Assembly: GCF_014805625.2 (NCBI RefSeq)
Contig: NW_023998457.1
Location: 2,650,205 to 2,714,204 of the forward strand
Length of the DNA stretch: 64,000 nt
Reading direction: 5' to 3'
Source of the DNA: Glossina fuscipes
Taxonomy: Eukaryota > Arthropoda > Insecta > Diptera > Glossinidae
The notes under the pieces were generated by a model. The model saw only the letters and a program-made list of their open reading frames with translations, made no database searches and was not told where the DNA came from. Shown piece by piece: positions 11,501 to 23,409 of this stretch. A program made the position numbers and the translations under genes. The first letter of the stretch is position 1. Each line of letters begins with the position of its first letter.

Positions 11501-12544
11501 TTTCTTTTTTTTTTTTTCTTTTGAGAGTTTTTGCAAACATTGAAAAAATGTAATTATGCCGTTAATTACACAAAAAAAAGGAAAAAAAATGAATCGGAAT
11601 AAGCAGCTAGTAACTGGCTAAGCGGCTCTACATGCTACTAATGTTGAAATTTTCTGGTCAACATTTACTGACAGTATTTTATAACTGTAAAAAAGCGATT
11701 GAACATGAAATGTCGCATTGGATACGCATTGCACGACTTGTATAAATTACCAAATATACAAGAATTTACATAAATACAAAAAAGTGTATACATGTCCAAG
11801 GCAATAAGCGCAATATGTTCACTATGTCCGTTCAAATAAACCATTGCCTTGATGATTTAAAGGCTTTACAAAAAAAAAAAAAAGCTTTCTGCAAACGCTA
11901 CATACAATGCATACAGAAACTTATTCACATTCTGAAAAATGCAAACGAAATTGAAAATGAAAGATATTTTCATAAGACAGCAGCAAAAAAAAAAAAAAAA
12001 AAACGAGACCTAAAACAACTTAAGCATATCAGGCCAAGTGTTGCCCTAGAAATTAAATTCTTTTTTTTTCGTTTTTCTTTTTGTTTTTATGAAATTATAC
12101 CAATAGCAGTAGTTGCATGAAAAATGAATGCAAGAAAAAAGAGAGAGAGAGCAAAGGAGGGCTAAGCAATATTCATTCTGCAATCCTAGTAATATGCGCC
12201 CATAACTTAGCCACATTCATTAAATAACTAAATTAAACGCTTTAAAGGATTGAATTTATGGCATTTTTTTCATTTTGTTCTGTTGTAAATAATGCATGAA
12301 TGAAATGAATGAACGTATAATACGGTCTATGAATAAATAAGAAATAAAATTAATATAATATATCCGCGCTCTCCAACATTTTCATATAGAAAACTTTTTA
12401 ATAGGATTTTTGCTTTGACAAAAACAAAAAAAAACACCAACGAAAGTTTTTTTTAATTATCCTAAAAAGTAATTATTAATCTTCAATATTTAGGGGCCAA
12501 TTAGCCTAAAATAGTGTTTCGATATTATACATTCTATCTTTCTT
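11501..12544. other. No gene seen; A-tract-rich DNA
   Basis: Contains long A-tracts at about 11871-11883 and 11985-12003 and a short GA run at 12140-12152. A 101-codon frame at 11815-12120 is mainly Lys from A-tracts and is not a credible gene. Confidence 0.45.
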
Positions 12545-12985
12545 ATTGGAACACTCTACAGGAAGGCTCCTTTGTCTTGTCCGAACATCGGATTTGGTTT
12601 TTATCTTTTAGGCCTACTAGTCGTCTCGTCCTTTTTGCGGGTTGTTCTGAAAAGACCCGAAGCTAGTAAAGCCAGTCTTGTCATATTCAGTCTTTCCCAC
12701 TGATAAAATCGAAGGGAAGTGCTCTTTGCACTTGGTAAGGGATTAAGTTTTTATCTTATTTTACTGTTCGTCCCGTCCTTTAAGAGTTTCTTAGAAAAAA
12801 AAAAAAACAAAGCTAGTCAAGCCAAATATTTCCTCAGTTCAGTCCTTTCTATTGGGTAAACCTACAGGAAGCTCTCTTTGCGAACTTATTATAGGATTTG
12901 ACTTTTATCTTATTTGTCTATTATACGTCTCGTCCTTTCAGAATACCTTTGCAAAAAACCAAAGCTCGTTAAGCTTGAAGAAGTA
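12545..12985. repeat. Diverged tandem repeat, three units of ~153 bp
   Basis: Units begin at 12545, 12699 and 12851. Each carries, in order, a TA(C)AGGAAG or GAAGGGAAG step, CTTTG, a GGATTTG/GGATTAAG step, TTTTTATCTTATTT-like sequence, CGTC(C/T)CGTCCTTT, an A-rich AAA(G/C)C(A/C)AAGCT block, AGTCAAGCC-like sequence and TCAGTCCTTTC. Spacing is 154 and 152 bp. No mobile-element hallmark. Confidence 0.8.
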
Positions 12986-13689
12986 AGAAGCTTATGCCAA
13001 CATCAACGTTGCAAGCCTGTCGTTAAGAATTGTTCGGTAATTTACTATTCGCTTCCCAACTTTTGTGGACCACTTCTTCTTCTCCTTCTTCTCGTCTTTC
13101 AGCTTCGTCAAGCTAACTTTCAGTCTGAAAATCTTTCAGGAAACTTTTCTTTACTTATCGTTTTTAAATCCGTCCGAAGTTGGCTGTGGACAAGGGAGAA
13201 GGCCAGTGCTATGATTACTCCTACGATATTGCATTCCGCTGAGAATTTTAAGAAAAAATTCAATTCCATTTTCGCATCAATTTTTGCGATCACTTTGGAA
13301 AATTTTTATGGGTCTTATGCAATTTTTCCTGCGTTTGCTCTTTTTCTATATTATAACCAGCATGAAGATGTGCATTTACATAGCGGTTATTAGTTTATAT
13401 TGCTTTTTATATCAATCATCGAAAGATAAGGGATGTTTTCATTTAGTCAATGCATTTGCAGCACCCAGAAAGAACCATCAGAGACCATACAAACTCTACA
13501 TGTTACTAACCAATGACTGCATATTAAGTGGTGACAGATAAAAAAGACTCAATCACAACCAAATATAATATTCTTATTTGTTAATTTTTTCGATACTTTC
13601 ATCCAACGTAGATGATATAAACTACCACGGATTCACAGCACGAGGCGTTGTTTTCTCGGCGTTATTTTTATTTGCATTCGCAAGCTCGT
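12986..13689. other. No supported gene; fragment of family A end
   Basis: A 159-codon plus-strand frame (12914-13393) begins inside the third tandem unit and has no recognisable domain, so I do not call it. Near 13525-13580 the sequence GACAGATAAAAAAGACTCAA followed by ACCAAATATAATATTCTTAT resembles the terminal hairpin end of family A. Confidence 0.45.
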
Positions 13690-14165
13690 AAGTTGTGGCC
13701 TACATCACTTGTAGTACAAGGGTATATTAAGCTTGCGCTCATTTATGGAACCCTCAGAAGGACTTGCGATAGACTCACCTTGGGTAATACCAACCGATTC
13801 AATATCATTTTTTGAATCAATCTCTGTCCGTCTGTCCTTATGAGGTCTGTTCGTTTGCTCTTCTGATATTTGTCCGTCTGTCTATTGGATATCTGTCCCT
13901 CTGCCTATCTTATGTCTGTGTATGTATTGTTGTATTGAAGCCACGGCTCGCAATTTTTGAGATATTTTCATGAAATTTGCGTGGTTTGGCCCAAGAACAA
14001 GCTCTGTTCAGCCCGGGACCGGATATTGGGATGGATTACTTGCCTTAAAACATCTTATTTTGAAAAATCTTTATTTGAATAATTCTGCGATACTGCAGCG
14101 TATTTAATGGTGGCTTGGGCTCAGCTATAGTGTTCTCACTTGTCTAATTTAATTCAAAATTGGCA
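13690..14165 (+). repeat. Family B copy, plus orientation
   Basis: Well preserved left end: CAAGGGTATATTAAGCTTGC, GGAACCCTCAGAAGGACTTG, GATAGACTCACC and CCAACCGATTCA. Then GTCCGTCTGTCC repeats, TTTGGCCCAAGAACAAGCTC, and the right end GCAGCGTATTTAATGGTGGC. Confidence 0.85.
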
Positions 14166-16004
14166 AATATGCTAAAGTATGTTCTGGTTGTTGTCGTAGC
14201 AAAAATGAACTAAACGTCAGAGTTGCTTACTGCTTTTCAGGGAAAAGTAGAAAGAAATCCAATTCTTAATTCTGGAAGTAACATCTTTACACATTTAAAA
14301 CTTCTGACTTCTTATTATTGTTGATGACACCGGGTAAATGGTAAGGCAACTCAGTCAATTTAATGAAACATTTTATTTATCTAAAAAATTAATTGATTTT
14401 TAGCCCACCAGAGAAATATTGTAAATTTATTGAGAATAATATTTCAATCTGTCAACAAATAGCTTCCGGTTTTAATCGCATAATCGGCTTGATACGAATA
14501 GATAAACGTTTTTTTTTTTTGTTAACTTCTGCTTTCTAGTTCAAGCAAGTGAAATTTATTTGTTGGCACGTGTGTAAACGTCAAGAATTGGCAATGGCAA
14601 GATTAAACGAGCCGAACAAAAATAAGGAATAAAAACACAGAAGAAGCGAAGGAAATTATCAAAATAATAAATTAATGCTTAATTACTAATTTAATTGTGG
14701 GCGTTAACATTTATGCATTTAGTTACTTAACAAGCAAATTACGAGGTAAAACTCATAAGCAATAGAGGGCAAGTGAATCAAATTGTATTTTTAGATATAT
14801 ATACATATATATACATTTGCTGCAATGAAGGCACAGCAGGCCAGGCCATAAGTATAAGAAAATTTTATTTAGAAATTCACTTTATGGGAGATGTTTTTTT
14901 AACGCACACTTTTCCTGCTGTTGTTTTACGATTTGAACACACACACACACACTCACATTGTAGATACAGCTAACAGTTGTTATGAAAGTGTAAAATTGTG
15001 AAGACTCTTGAAAAGGGCAAACAAGTGTTTTCCTACAATATTTTATGGTTAACTCGTTACAATGCCTTACTTAACACTTACCTAGTTAGCACTTATCATC
15101 TTACCAAAAAAAAAAAAAAAAAAAAATCAAATATATTGGATCAAAACAGAGGCCATGGATTACATTAATTTTACCATTCCAATTAGATAATATATTCAGG
15201 GATCTTTTATGGCTGTGAATATACACATTTGCACAAGGCAATCATAAATATTTTTTTTCCTTTTTTGACCTAACTATTTTGCTTACAAAAGAAAATTTTT
15301 ACGGGATTATCACTCCAGGATGCTGACGCTGAGTCAAGATAACACCTTTTCTCTCTGATGAGTAGTGAAAGGTCGCACTGTCAGGATATGGCCGCCAATC
15401 TTCATTAATATAAGTTCCTTAACTAATTTTAGTACATTGCAGTTGTCCGTCTTTTACTCGTAAGTAAGTGCACGGTGTGTATTTGTCATTTCAATAATTC
15501 TTTAAACATTCAGGAGCGAATCAAATTTTTTTATTTGACTTGAAACGTAAATTTGCCAAAGGAAGTTATCCTGAAGTTTTTTCGCTTAGTAGAGCGCGCT
15601 CGAATTCGAACTCTGCCAATACGTCAATGTGAGGAGTTATAGTCGCTCCTCGTTTTGACATCACATTTTCCTTGTCTCGGTGCGAGAAGCGCTGGCACAA
15701 GCTCGTTTATGTCGTAGCATTAAGTTGACATAACGAATGATGAGCTTGGAGCACCTCGACTAGGGAACACCTGTTTTTCTAAGTGAAAGATAGAGAGTCG
15801 AGGCACAAACTCTTTCCGTTTTCTTCCCTTCTTCTTAATGAGACCACAGACAACACCAAGCATGCGCTCAAAGACTCAGATTAATCATTACTTTACTTGG
15901 CCATTGTAAGCACAATATGTGCTCCTAGACTAGTGTTGTTGCACCATTACACCAATTTAATCAATGTAAGTCCACCTGTGTCCTTTTGTATCTAAACCTG
16001 TTAT
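14166..16004. other. No gene seen; low-repeat DNA with TAAT-rich block
   Basis: Few repeat matches. 14640-14730 is dense in TAAT/ATTA cores and contains AATTAATGCTTAATTACTAA, a pattern seen in homeodomain-bound enhancers but also expected in AT-rich DNA. A short (CA)n lies at 14937-14952 and an A-tract at 15106-15126. 15590-15900 is more GC-balanced, without a frame. Confidence 0.4.
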
Positions 16005-16200
16005 CGAAATAAAGTTTAGGGCAACCTTGCAATGCCACTATAAAAGGAATGCAGGCCTATGAGTCATGCGCATGTATCTTAGCTGAACTAACTACTTCGT
16101 CAGATGTGGAAGGGGTTCTACATCATTGTTCACGGACATTCCTTGCACGTACTTGCCGCTTACCGAATATGCGGACAGACGAAACACTAACCTATCGAGG
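16005..16200 (-). mobile_element. Family C fragment, minus orientation
   Basis: Matches the reverse complement of 48.6-49.1 kb and parallels 36.2-36.4 and 56.0-56.3 kb: AAGTTTAGGGCAACCTTGCA, ATGCCACT, TTAGCTGAACTAACTACTTC, GGGGTTCTACATC, CACGGACATTCC, and TTACCGAATATGCGGACAGA. Confidence 0.7.
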
Positions 16201-16353
16201 ATATGAGGCGTGCAATATTGAACACTAGCAGTAATAAAACTGTTATACTGTGACGTTGCATAATTGCGATGTCAAGCTTTATATAGGAGGATATGAGGCA
16301 TATGTGTTGCAAAATTCGATATCGATCACTAAAAGTATTACATAGCGCAATAT

Positions 16354-16720
16354 GGGCCACTTGGTGTTGTAGGTATGCAAGTAAGCAAATATTATTGATG
16401 TGGACCACCAACAGTATTATACAGTGGCATATGTTTTAGTTAATATATTATAAAGAACGTTATAGACCGCTAGCAGTATAACGTAGCCTAATATGGGCCA
16501 CTAGGACTACTATAGGTATGCAAGTAAGCAAATATGCTTGATATGGATTACCAACAGNNNNNNNNNNGCTTTGTGGACCACTAGCAGTATTACATAGCCT
16601 AATCCGGGCCACTAGAATTATTATAGGTATGCAAGTAAGCAAATATGCTTGATATGGATTATTAACAGTATTACACAGCCCGGTATATTTTATGAAATAT
16701 ATTATATAGAGCGTTATGCA
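16354..16720. repeat. Tandem repeat, ~141-bp unit, interrupted by assembly gap
   Basis: Units begin GGGCCACT at 16354, 16495 and 16606 and share TAGGTATGCAAGTAAGCAAA and CCAACAG. Unit 1 is 141 bp. Unit 2 is 111 bp including the 10 Ns. Unit 3 degrades after about 16720. A partial related block (CACTAAAAGTATTACATAGC) precedes unit 1. Confidence 0.85.
16558..16567. other. Assembly gap (10 N)
   Basis: Ten ambiguous bases inside unit 2 of the ~141-bp tandem repeat. If unit 2 matches unit 1 in length, about 40 bp rather than 10 are missing. Confidence 0.95.
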
Positions 16721-18009
16721 GTATTACAAAGAGCGATGCGTATGATACAGACTAATGTGAATCCCCCATGAGCCGTGCATAGTTCGATATCAAGCATTCC
16801 ATGTATTATGCATTCTGATATAACACTAATTGTGGATTCTTTTGAATGTGACATAAAATCAAGTCATGCGCTTAATAAGATTGAGTTTGATTAGTCAAAT
16901 AACATGACCGCAAGAATAAAAAAAAAAGTTTTCTTTTTCTAGAATATGATTAGTATCTGTGACGAAAATAAAACATTATTTATTCTAACGTATCGATTTA
17001 AAGTGATAGGTATCAAAAATACGTTGCAAAGGGAATATAAATGCTTTATTGCTTCAAATTTAGAATGTCAAAGTTATGCCAACTTCTGAAAAATATCTAA
17101 ATATAATAAATGCATCCTCTTTGTATGTAAATATTTATGTAAAGAAGCATATGTTTTTCTTGTTATGTCGGCTATACACATATATATATATATAGAGAGA
17201 GAAAAACCAGGAAAAGCACAAATAAGTTGTCCGTAGAGCTATTTGGTATTTTTTGTTATTCATTCATTTCATAATTAGAATAGAAATTAAATAAAAATAA
17301 GTACAAAAGTGTATAGCAATATTTTTTGTAATATATATATATATGTATGTGTGCACATATATGTGTATACGTTATTAAGTACGCACATATGTAATCATTT
17401 TATAAATCCATTCCCGAGTAGCCATTAGAAGATTCAATGCCTAAATGCATTTCACGATGTGACATATGAAGCTCTTTATATGCTGGAGTATAGAGAGGAG
17501 CGAGCAACTTCGAATAAATTTTTTGTGTGAACTTCGCTTGCTTTCATTTCTTGTCTGTGTCTCTTTTTTTTTGTTGTTTTTGTTGTTTTTTTTTTGTTTT
17601 GTTTTGCTGACTCTAAGATAAATAATAGTTGCATCATTGTACGCTTTCACACAGTCAGATGTGTCGGTAATTCATGGATACATGGGTTATACGGTATTGT
17701 ATCTTGAAAAGTGTATGCATTTGAAGATAAATTACACAATGTCTAATAAAATAAAAGTGACGAGTCTGTGTTTCTTGGCACGCTGAATGAAAAATAAATG
17801 GAAACGCATACAAATACTCTTCAGTATACATTCATATATATATATAATTATATATATATATATATATATATATCAGTGCACATAGTATCCGGAATTTATT
17901 TTCTTAAAGAGCTGCGAAACTCCAAGTAAATCGATTATTCCTTGCGAAATACAAAAATCGCTTAACTGTGAATATTTTGTTTAACAACGAATTCTCTTCG
18001 CTTTTTTCA
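16721..18009. other. No gene seen; TA microsatellites
   Basis: AT-rich DNA with (TA)n runs near 17181-17193, 17331-17342 and 17838-17873. Only chance frames. Confidence 0.45.
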
Positions 18010-18225
18010 TGTGACAATTGAGGATGACCGAGGGATGTCCCCTATTCGCGTCAGAGTGAAGTGTGGCAAGAGAAACAAAAGAAAGAAATAAGAAAGTGGT
18101 GGCCACAGCCTAGCGGATACTTGTAGTATACCTTTACCGACTGAGCACTCACTATAGCTGCGATATAAGTGAATTCTGTACCCACGAACACTGACTTGAT
18201 AGTCGCAATTCTCACCTGTAGAGGT
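18010..18225 (+). mobile_element. Family C head fragment, plus orientation
   Basis: GAAACAAAAGAAAGAAATAA, GGCCACAGCCTAGCG, CCTTTACCGACTGAGCACTC and ACACTGACTTGATAG align in order with 48.65-48.81 kb and, for the first part, 50.62-50.73 kb. Truncated on its 3' side. Confidence 0.7.
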
Positions 18226-18469
18226 AGTGAAAGTGAAACTGCCTTTGAAGAATTTCAAAGGCAGAGCAAAGTTTCCTCGACGAAAAATAAATGTCTGTTG
18301 CTTTAGATATGAACTTTATTCTGAACCTAACTGTAAATTTATAGATTTTGTCTTAAACGTAAATTTCTTTGTTTTTTTTTTTTTTTGTAGACAAATAGAT
18401 AAACATTGCCTATCACCTTTGGGAGAAACGTTTTAACAGACCATGCAGACCACGTTTGGTTCAGACACC

Positions 18470-18565
18470 TCACAATGTATATAATCTTGATCTGCATCAA
18501 ATTGTGAATCGATTGAAGTGTGTCCGTCTGCCCGCTCTGTCTGTTGTAAATATTCTCCAGGCTGC
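18470..18565 (+). repeat. Family A fragment
   Basis: TATATAATCTTGATCTGCAT, AATCGATTGAAGTGTGTCCG, and CTCTGTCTGTTGTAAA, as in the family A first half. Short, both sides truncated. Confidence 0.65.
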
Positions 18566-18692
18566 GGGTAATTTTGTTCACAATTTTCTAATAATTCTTA
18601 AATTCTTTAATAATTTCGGATACTTTTTACACAGAATTTGTTTGCATACAATTTTACTATATTTCATTGCATTTATATAAAAAAGTAAAGTA

Positions 18693-18713
18693 GGGAGGGG
18701 GGGAGAGGGGCGG
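18693..18713 (+). other. G-rich tract with G-quadruplex potential
   Basis: 21 bases made of runs of 3, 7, 4 and 2 G separated by A, AGA or C. Four tracts of three or more G can be drawn, since the run of seven can supply two. Unusual against the AT-rich background. Confidence 0.6.
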
Positions 18714-18719
18714 AAGTAC

Positions 18720-19604
18720 TGACATTCATGTACGATACTTTTGATTGCCATTTAGATGCTTACAACGGTTGTGTTCATTTTATTACTGAAAATTGAAAAG
18801 TTTACAGATAGACTCACATGCATCTGGATGCTTCACTTTGCGTAAAATTTTCATTCCCTTGAATTCGTAAATGTGAACAAATACATAACACCATTAAGAT
18901 AAAGTTGTTTCTGTTTTGCAAACGAAAAGAACGTTTAAAATTTATATAACTATCCTGAGCAACCTTCCACACTCCAGTCTGCACTTAGTGTCTAGCAAAA
19001 TTGAACCTTTCATTTTACAAGACGCATATGCATCCGTTTGTTTATAGCATAAAACATTTAAGACATTTATTAATTATCTAAATCGAAATGCATTCAAACA
19101 TGGTTAGGTTACAAATCACTCTGTCAGACAATCTACGCATAGAAATTCCTTTTCGCATTCCTGCTTCTTTTGAGAACTTTTTACTTTTATTTTTATTTAT
19201 TTATTTTTTTTTTTATTTGATGTAGCCCTGGTTGGACACCCTTGGAAATGCCAGGAACAAATAAACACGTACAAAAGTAGACGACAGACAATGTTAACAA
19301 CAGCTCTTGACTGTGACAGTGGCATTCACTTAAAGCTTATAACAATAAAATATTGCTGCAATGAATGAAATAAACTAAGCACTCTGTCAATGCTGCATTT
19401 AAATAATTTATAAAATGACAGCAGCGCTAAAGACAGAGCACAATTAAATATTAAAACTTTCTTCATATTTATGCACTCGTTTTATTCCCTTTTTGTCGTT
19501 CCCTTTCCTTAGAGGGAGTGTTTATAAAAATAAAATCAATAAACAATAAAAATGTCACAAGTGTCTCGTGTGCTTCACTTTTAAAGAAGAACAACTAAGA
19601 AAAT
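18720..19604. other. No gene seen
   Basis: AT-rich DNA with T-tracts near 19190-19216 and no recognisable coding or repeat family. Confidence 0.4.
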
Positions 19605-20545
19605 TATATTTGGTCCTGACCGAATCTTTTATACCCATCACAGTTGTCCTAAGGAAAGCTACAAAAAAAAAAAAACCAAAAGAATTAAATATTTATACTC
19701 TATTATTATTATACTAGATGGAAATATATACAGTGTGTTTGTGTTGTACTTCATGCGTAAGAAGAAAGGAACGCGAAAAGCAAAAGTTCACAGTTTTTCT
19801 GGCATAGCCATGTGGGCGCTGTAGACATTGTCCTTTGGCCGATTTAAGTCATTTTCACATTTCTTTTTCAAATTTGTGGGCGATAGATAGGCGTTCACCA
19901 CATAGTTGGGAAGACGGACAGATGGACAGGTAGACAGACGAACAGGCGGACATGTATACTTTATGTGGGATTTGAAGCTCCTTAAAAAGGTTTTGAAAAA
20001 AAAGCGATTAAAATGTGACACACTTTAAAATTACGTAGGCGCGGTCAATTTTCCATATTTGTACAAGTACCACAGCATTGCCCATAGAACAGACGTTCAA
20101 ATTTTTGCAGCGTAATGAGCGAAAAACCAATTCTTTATTCCTTTCGAAAAACAAAGTTGTTCCCGTTTGACGTAGTACTGTAGGTGTGTCCTTTTACGAA
20201 TTTGGCCGAGTCGATAGCTTCATTTTTGCGACCAGGAGACAGTTGGACGGACGGTCATGCTTAAGCAAATTTAGAACCTGATGTTGATCAAAAATACATA
20301 TAAGCTTTATGAGGTACCTGAAGTTGACGTGGTACCGTGTTCGTATCCTTCGATCGTTTTGCCGATTTTCAATACCAATCTGCGTCCAAGAACTTGCAAT
20401 GTTTCTGTCAGATATGAAATCAACAGATTCGTCTTTGCCTGTTTACAACACACATTACACGGACGGACAGATGGACATTCTTAAATCCATTCAGTATTTA
20501 GGATTAAAAACTTTCTTCGTCGCATTCCAAACGTTTTAACAAAAC
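19605..20545 (-). repeat. Family A copy, minus orientation, near full length
   Basis: Runs from the hairpin-type end (CCTGACCGAATCTTTTATAC at 19617-19636) through two related halves, each with an ACGGACAGATGGACA-like tract (19914-19930 and 20460-20476), to the CCAAACGTTTTAACAAAACG end. About 940 bp, the longest copy here. Confidence 0.8.
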
Positions 20546-21589
20546 GAATATATCCCTTAAAAATAAATTTTTCTTAAAAGTTTATTATGTGTATTTCAAT
20601 AATTCGTTATTTAACACTTTGCATAATTTCAAACAAAATTTTACTTTCAAAATTAATGCGTATGTAAGCATAAGAGATTTTGTTTATTATAATATTTTAT
20701 TCAAAATATACAAAAAAAAAAAAAAAGACGAAAAAATTAAGCAAATTCGCAAAATGTTTAAAAGACTTAATTCGTGTTTACCTTTCTCATGAAAAATTTT
20801 CATTTCTGTTTATATTCAATAGAATAAAGTGCTTTATCAAGAATAAATGAAATATGAAACAATAGCAGAGGGAAAGATTTATACGGCTTTCGCCGAATCT
20901 ATTAATATCCACCACTAGTAACTTTCGTGTCCCAGTTTATTGCAAAATAGAATGAAAATCCATTCGTCAATATATATATATATATATATATTTCACCCGA
21001 TATAATACCCGATACTTAATATCATAATTTGATATAACTTATTCGAGCATATTCGAGGTGAGACATATTTGTCATCCATGTGAAGATGACCGAGTTGTTT
21101 CATGAACAATTTCACAACCAGGACGAGGTAGCGTTTGCTATTATAAAGCAAGTGCTTTGAGTGTTTAACTTCGACATATGCGTTTAATGTCTGATGGCAC
21201 ACCAGCTAAACAAAAACGACAGCTGGGTTCCCTTGGTGACACCATAGCCTCTCCGATCAAAGGGAGCCCGACGGCGTACACACAATAGCCGACTCTTTAA
21301 AGAAGAAGTCTGTAAGCATCCTCGCTTGTTTTCTCTGTTGACAGTTTTCGTCGTCGTGAACTGTTGTACATCAATAACAGGCCCACTCGGATGTGTCATT
21401 ATGGATTTCAGTTAGATTTCTCAGGTACGCCGTGATACTGATTGTATTCGAAATATTTGCTCATATAAATCGCGCAACTTTTCTAGACGAAGAATGCTTT
21501 TGTTTTGATTGGCCCTCAACTCAACTGACTTCTCTGAGAAGTTTCATGAAATCGGTTTCTTGTCACTTCATCCGTTAATGTCTTTTTAT
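20546..21589. other. No supported gene; one GC-richer patch
   Basis: (TA)n at 20970-20992. 21190-21400 is GC-richer and open on the minus strand for 71 codons, but shows no known domain; it may be a fragment of an unrecognised element. Confidence 0.4.
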
Positions 21590-21720
21590 ACTCATTACCG
21601 AAGGATGAGAAGCATAAGAGATCCCACAAAATATATGTATTCTTGATCAGCGTCAAATTCTAAACCGATTTAAGGATGTCCGTCTGTCCGTCTTTGTGAT
21701 GTCTGTCTTCTGAGTTGTTG
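21590..21720 (+). repeat. Family A fragment
   Basis: CTCATTACCGAAGGATGAGA, CCCACAAAATATATGTATTC, TTGATCAGCGTCAAATTCTA and GTCCGTCTGTCCGTC match the family A left part. Confidence 0.75.
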
Positions 21721-22545
21721 GTCGAGATCCTTCGCCCACTTGATTTATGCTTAATTTCCACTTCAAATTCATTATTCTAGACAAAATTCTCGAGTCGTAG
21801 GAAGGCTTCTAGAGTATAATAGACTTTTTTTGGTCCCAGTGCGGATAGTTCATTATATTATAAGGGTTCCAAAGAAAAGTAAACCAACAAGAAAACATAC
21901 AGATATGACTGAGCCAGTCTCGCTTTTTATCCCGATTAAAGAAAAAAAAAAAAATTCAAAACTATGCGTCCCCGCCGCATCTGTTTGTCTTACATTTATT
22001 TCGAAGGTACGTAAGCACAGCTTCAGTTTTCCAGTGTCTCTAGCTATAATTAGGTCTTACAGTCACTGTGCTTAGATGAAATGAATGATTTTCAACAAAA
22101 AAATAAAGCCAACATTCATTCTTTAATCATAGCGCCTGTCTTTCGAAGGATTTAAATGTAAGCTCTTCCCTGTCTTCAGTCTTGATTGCCTCATATATAT
22201 TGGTCAAACTTACACAAACAGTATTTCGTCCCCGTCTCTCCCTCTCTATTTACAACCTTCCCTAATTATTAGCGTTCGTTAGCGCGTACAAGAACCATTT
22301 CCTGAGTGGATATTTATAAACAAAGCTTACATGGTTTATAATGCGACATTTTCGTGCAATAGAAACAATTGGACTTGTATAATGAAAATTATTTTGAGAA
22401 CTAGCAAAGACTCGAACCAAAAACCCTCTATTAAGACGTTAACGGAATTCTGTTAAACAAAGTCTCGGAGGGATTTAAATCAAAATACAGTTAAAATAGA
22501 ACTTTTCGAGATTTTTTTTTTAAAAATATTATAAACAAGATATGT
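21721..22545. other. No gene seen
   Basis: AT-rich with short chance frames and an A-tract at about 21940-21954. Confidence 0.4.
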
Positions 22546-22555
22546 CTTTATATTA

Positions 22556-22714
22556 TTGTTATTATTATTGTTATTATAAATTTAGCTAAAGAATCAATTC
22601 TAAGACTAAAGCACTAGCATCTAAGGCTTTCGGCTTTATTAAAAACTCTACCGCACTTGGGATTTGAACCCACGATCATTGAGTTGCTTGTCGAGACTCT
22701 TGCCTGCTCGGCCA
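22556..22714 (-). mobile_element. tRNA-derived SINE with 10-bp target-site duplication
   Basis: On the minus strand, box A-like GTGGCCGAGCAGGCAAGAGT and box B-like GTGGGTTCAAATCC, then a body with CCGAAAGCCTTAGATGCTAG, then an (ATA/ACA)n tail. The direct repeat CTTTATATTA flanks it at 22546-22555 and 22715-22724. 159 bp, closely related to the 29.6-kb copy. Confidence 0.92.
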
Positions 22715-22724
22715 CTTTATATTA

Positions 22725-23409
22725 ATTAGTTAAAATTTGGTATGAGAAAGTTTTTACACTATGTCAAATATGGGAGTGAAAAGGTGAAAATTCACTTAAG
22801 TGAAAATTCACTGCGAAAAAATGAAAATAATATTACGTGAATCCTTGAAAAATAACCTATTCAACAGTGTATTATATTGATAAAGTGTTCTTGGGGAGAA
22901 TTGTTGGTTTGTGTCTTTGCTAGTTTTTTTTTTTAATTCGAGTGAACAGTTACCCGAAATTGTTGAGGAAAAACCAATACGAATATTTTATTCATCAAGA
23001 CTAATACACTGCAGGCTTTTAGATAAATAGGGCTCAATGATATGCAATAATGTCCGGACCAATTGTATTTGTAGTTTCAGTTATGATTTTCAAGACCTTC
23101 GGGCAATTTCTTTTACGTTTTTAAATCAAAGCGGTTCCCTCGTAGCCGCGATTGTACTTTAAGAACAGAAAACGTCAAAGCAAGCATTTGTGTCACTAAT
23201 ACGTTCATTACTTGACTGCTTACCCGGAACGATGTCCAAAAAAAAAACAAGAAAATCATATCCGGCCGCGGCCAAAACTGCCATAACCAAATTAATCTCA
23301 AAACACTACAAGGAAAAATTAAATGTCTATGTTCTATAATATTGCATGGGCGTGGCCGATTTTTTCTATTTTGTAGAATTTCGTAGGTGGAAATTTATAC
23401 TGTCATGCG
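22725..23409. other. No supported gene
   Basis: A NotI-like GGCCGCGGCC core near 23263-23273 sits in a GC-richer minus-strand stretch (23301-23113, open 62 codons). No domain recognised. Confidence 0.4.

Noticed and set aside
12914..13393. 159-codon plus-strand open frame, the longest in the repeat region
   Set aside because: It begins inside a tandem repeat unit, has no recognisable domain, and its Leu/Phe-rich run comes from a CTTCTTCTC tract. No splice context or polyadenylation support.
14640..14740. TAAT/ATTA-dense block as a homeodomain enhancer
   Set aside because: Attractive, but this density is also expected in AT-rich DNA; conservation or chromatin data would be needed to claim it.
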